Positions 60,643 through 60,694 of a DNA stretch of 60,694 nucleotides are shown here, in pieces. This DNA comes from an uncultured Desulfobulbaceae bacterium. GTDB taxonomy: Bacteria > Desulfobacterota > Desulfobulbia > Desulfobulbales > CALZHT01. How positions within the stretch are numbered: the first letter of the stretch is position 1; every line of letters starts with the position of its first letter. The notes beneath the pieces are model-generated. The model made no database searches and had not been told where the DNA came from. It worked only from the letters and a program-made list of their open reading frames with translations. The stretch is from assembly GCA_945787445.1 (NCBI GenBank), contig CALZHT010000004.1, forward strand, positions 1 through 60,694, in the 5' to 3' direction. The translations under genes were made by a program, and so were the position numbers.

Positions 60643-60694
60643 CGGTCCGATTTGAAACCGGGAAATCCACTCATGCGTAACGGCTTCTATAATT

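Noticed and set aside
1-60694. tRNA genes
   Set aside because: I scanned for TTCGANTC-type loops with flanking stems and found none that fit; a tRNAscan-SE run would decide.

Overview
The window reads as chromosomal DNA of a free-living Gram-negative anaerobe, most likely a member of the Desulfobacterota (Desulfobulbales-like). This is inferred from an oxygen-independent sulfatase maturase, the MetX/MetW/MetY methionine route, many signal peptides and lipoproteins, a cysteine-rich 'CW...CPA...CW...GT' motif that I associate with this phylum, and a very high load of short dispersed hairpin repeats. No rRNA operon, tRNA, phage or CRISPR array was found.

Layout. 1-6.1 kb, minus strand: the 5' end of a phosphatase-like gene, a frameshifted secreted protein, a sulfatase with its radical-SAM maturase, a two-repeat cysteine-rich (GLG1-type) secreted protein, and a gltS interrupted by one frameshift. 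6.2-8.5 kb: a 5S rRNA fragment, a HipB-HipS-HipT tripartite toxin-antitoxin operon with two palindromic operators, then gene debris. 8.7-15.5 kb: an envelope and signalling block (SYLF protein, lone receiver, PAS histidine kinase with NarL-type regulator, lipoprotein, HtrA-like protease, coiled-coil surface-antigen protein). 15.5-18.9 kb: a methyltransferase, an IS200-like element and a diguanylate cyclase. 18.9-24.6 kb, minus strand: a sulfur amino-acid cluster, metY-metX-metW-cysE-(repeat)-cysK-MOSC. 24.8-27.8 kb: an HTH/cysteine-rich regulator, a cold-shock protein with a structured leader, and a DEAD-box helicase. 28-32 kb, minus strand: comM/yifB, a VWA lipoprotein and a multi-pass membrane protein. 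32.9-39.1 kb, plus strand: gltX, glnS, a c-di-GMP riboswitch with terminator controlling a DUF2780 protein and a DUF4332 protein, a MITE, and a HerA-like DUF853 ATPase. 39.2-46.9 kb, minus strand: DUF2007, S9 peptidase, HAD fragment, methyltransferase, GNAT, a CPA2 antiporter with a universal-stress tail, and fbp. 47.3-50.8 kb, plus strand: MFS transporter, AI-2E-type transporter and a Bax-inhibitor-1 protein. 51.4-60.7 kb: membrane proteins, a CGGC protein, an AhpD-like protein, a radical SAM protein, methyltransferases, nupC, and a CDP-alcohol phosphotransferase/HAD/methyltransferase operon.

The signals most worth following are these. (1) A diguanylate cyclase and a small HTH regulator share one cysteine motif, and nearly the same 17-bp palindrome lies upstream of each. 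(2) A HipBST operon has two TCCC-N8-GGGA operators. (3) A GEMM riboswitch precedes DUF2780. (4) There is a dense population of non-autonomous repeats: two 136-bp elements, one of which supplies the C-terminus of a methyltransferase; TIR-bearing MITEs; a mosaic GTGCCTAAAG family; and hexamer and heptamer microsatellites. Two genes carry single-nucleotide frameshifts and several are truncated, so parts of the window are decaying or contain assembly errors.
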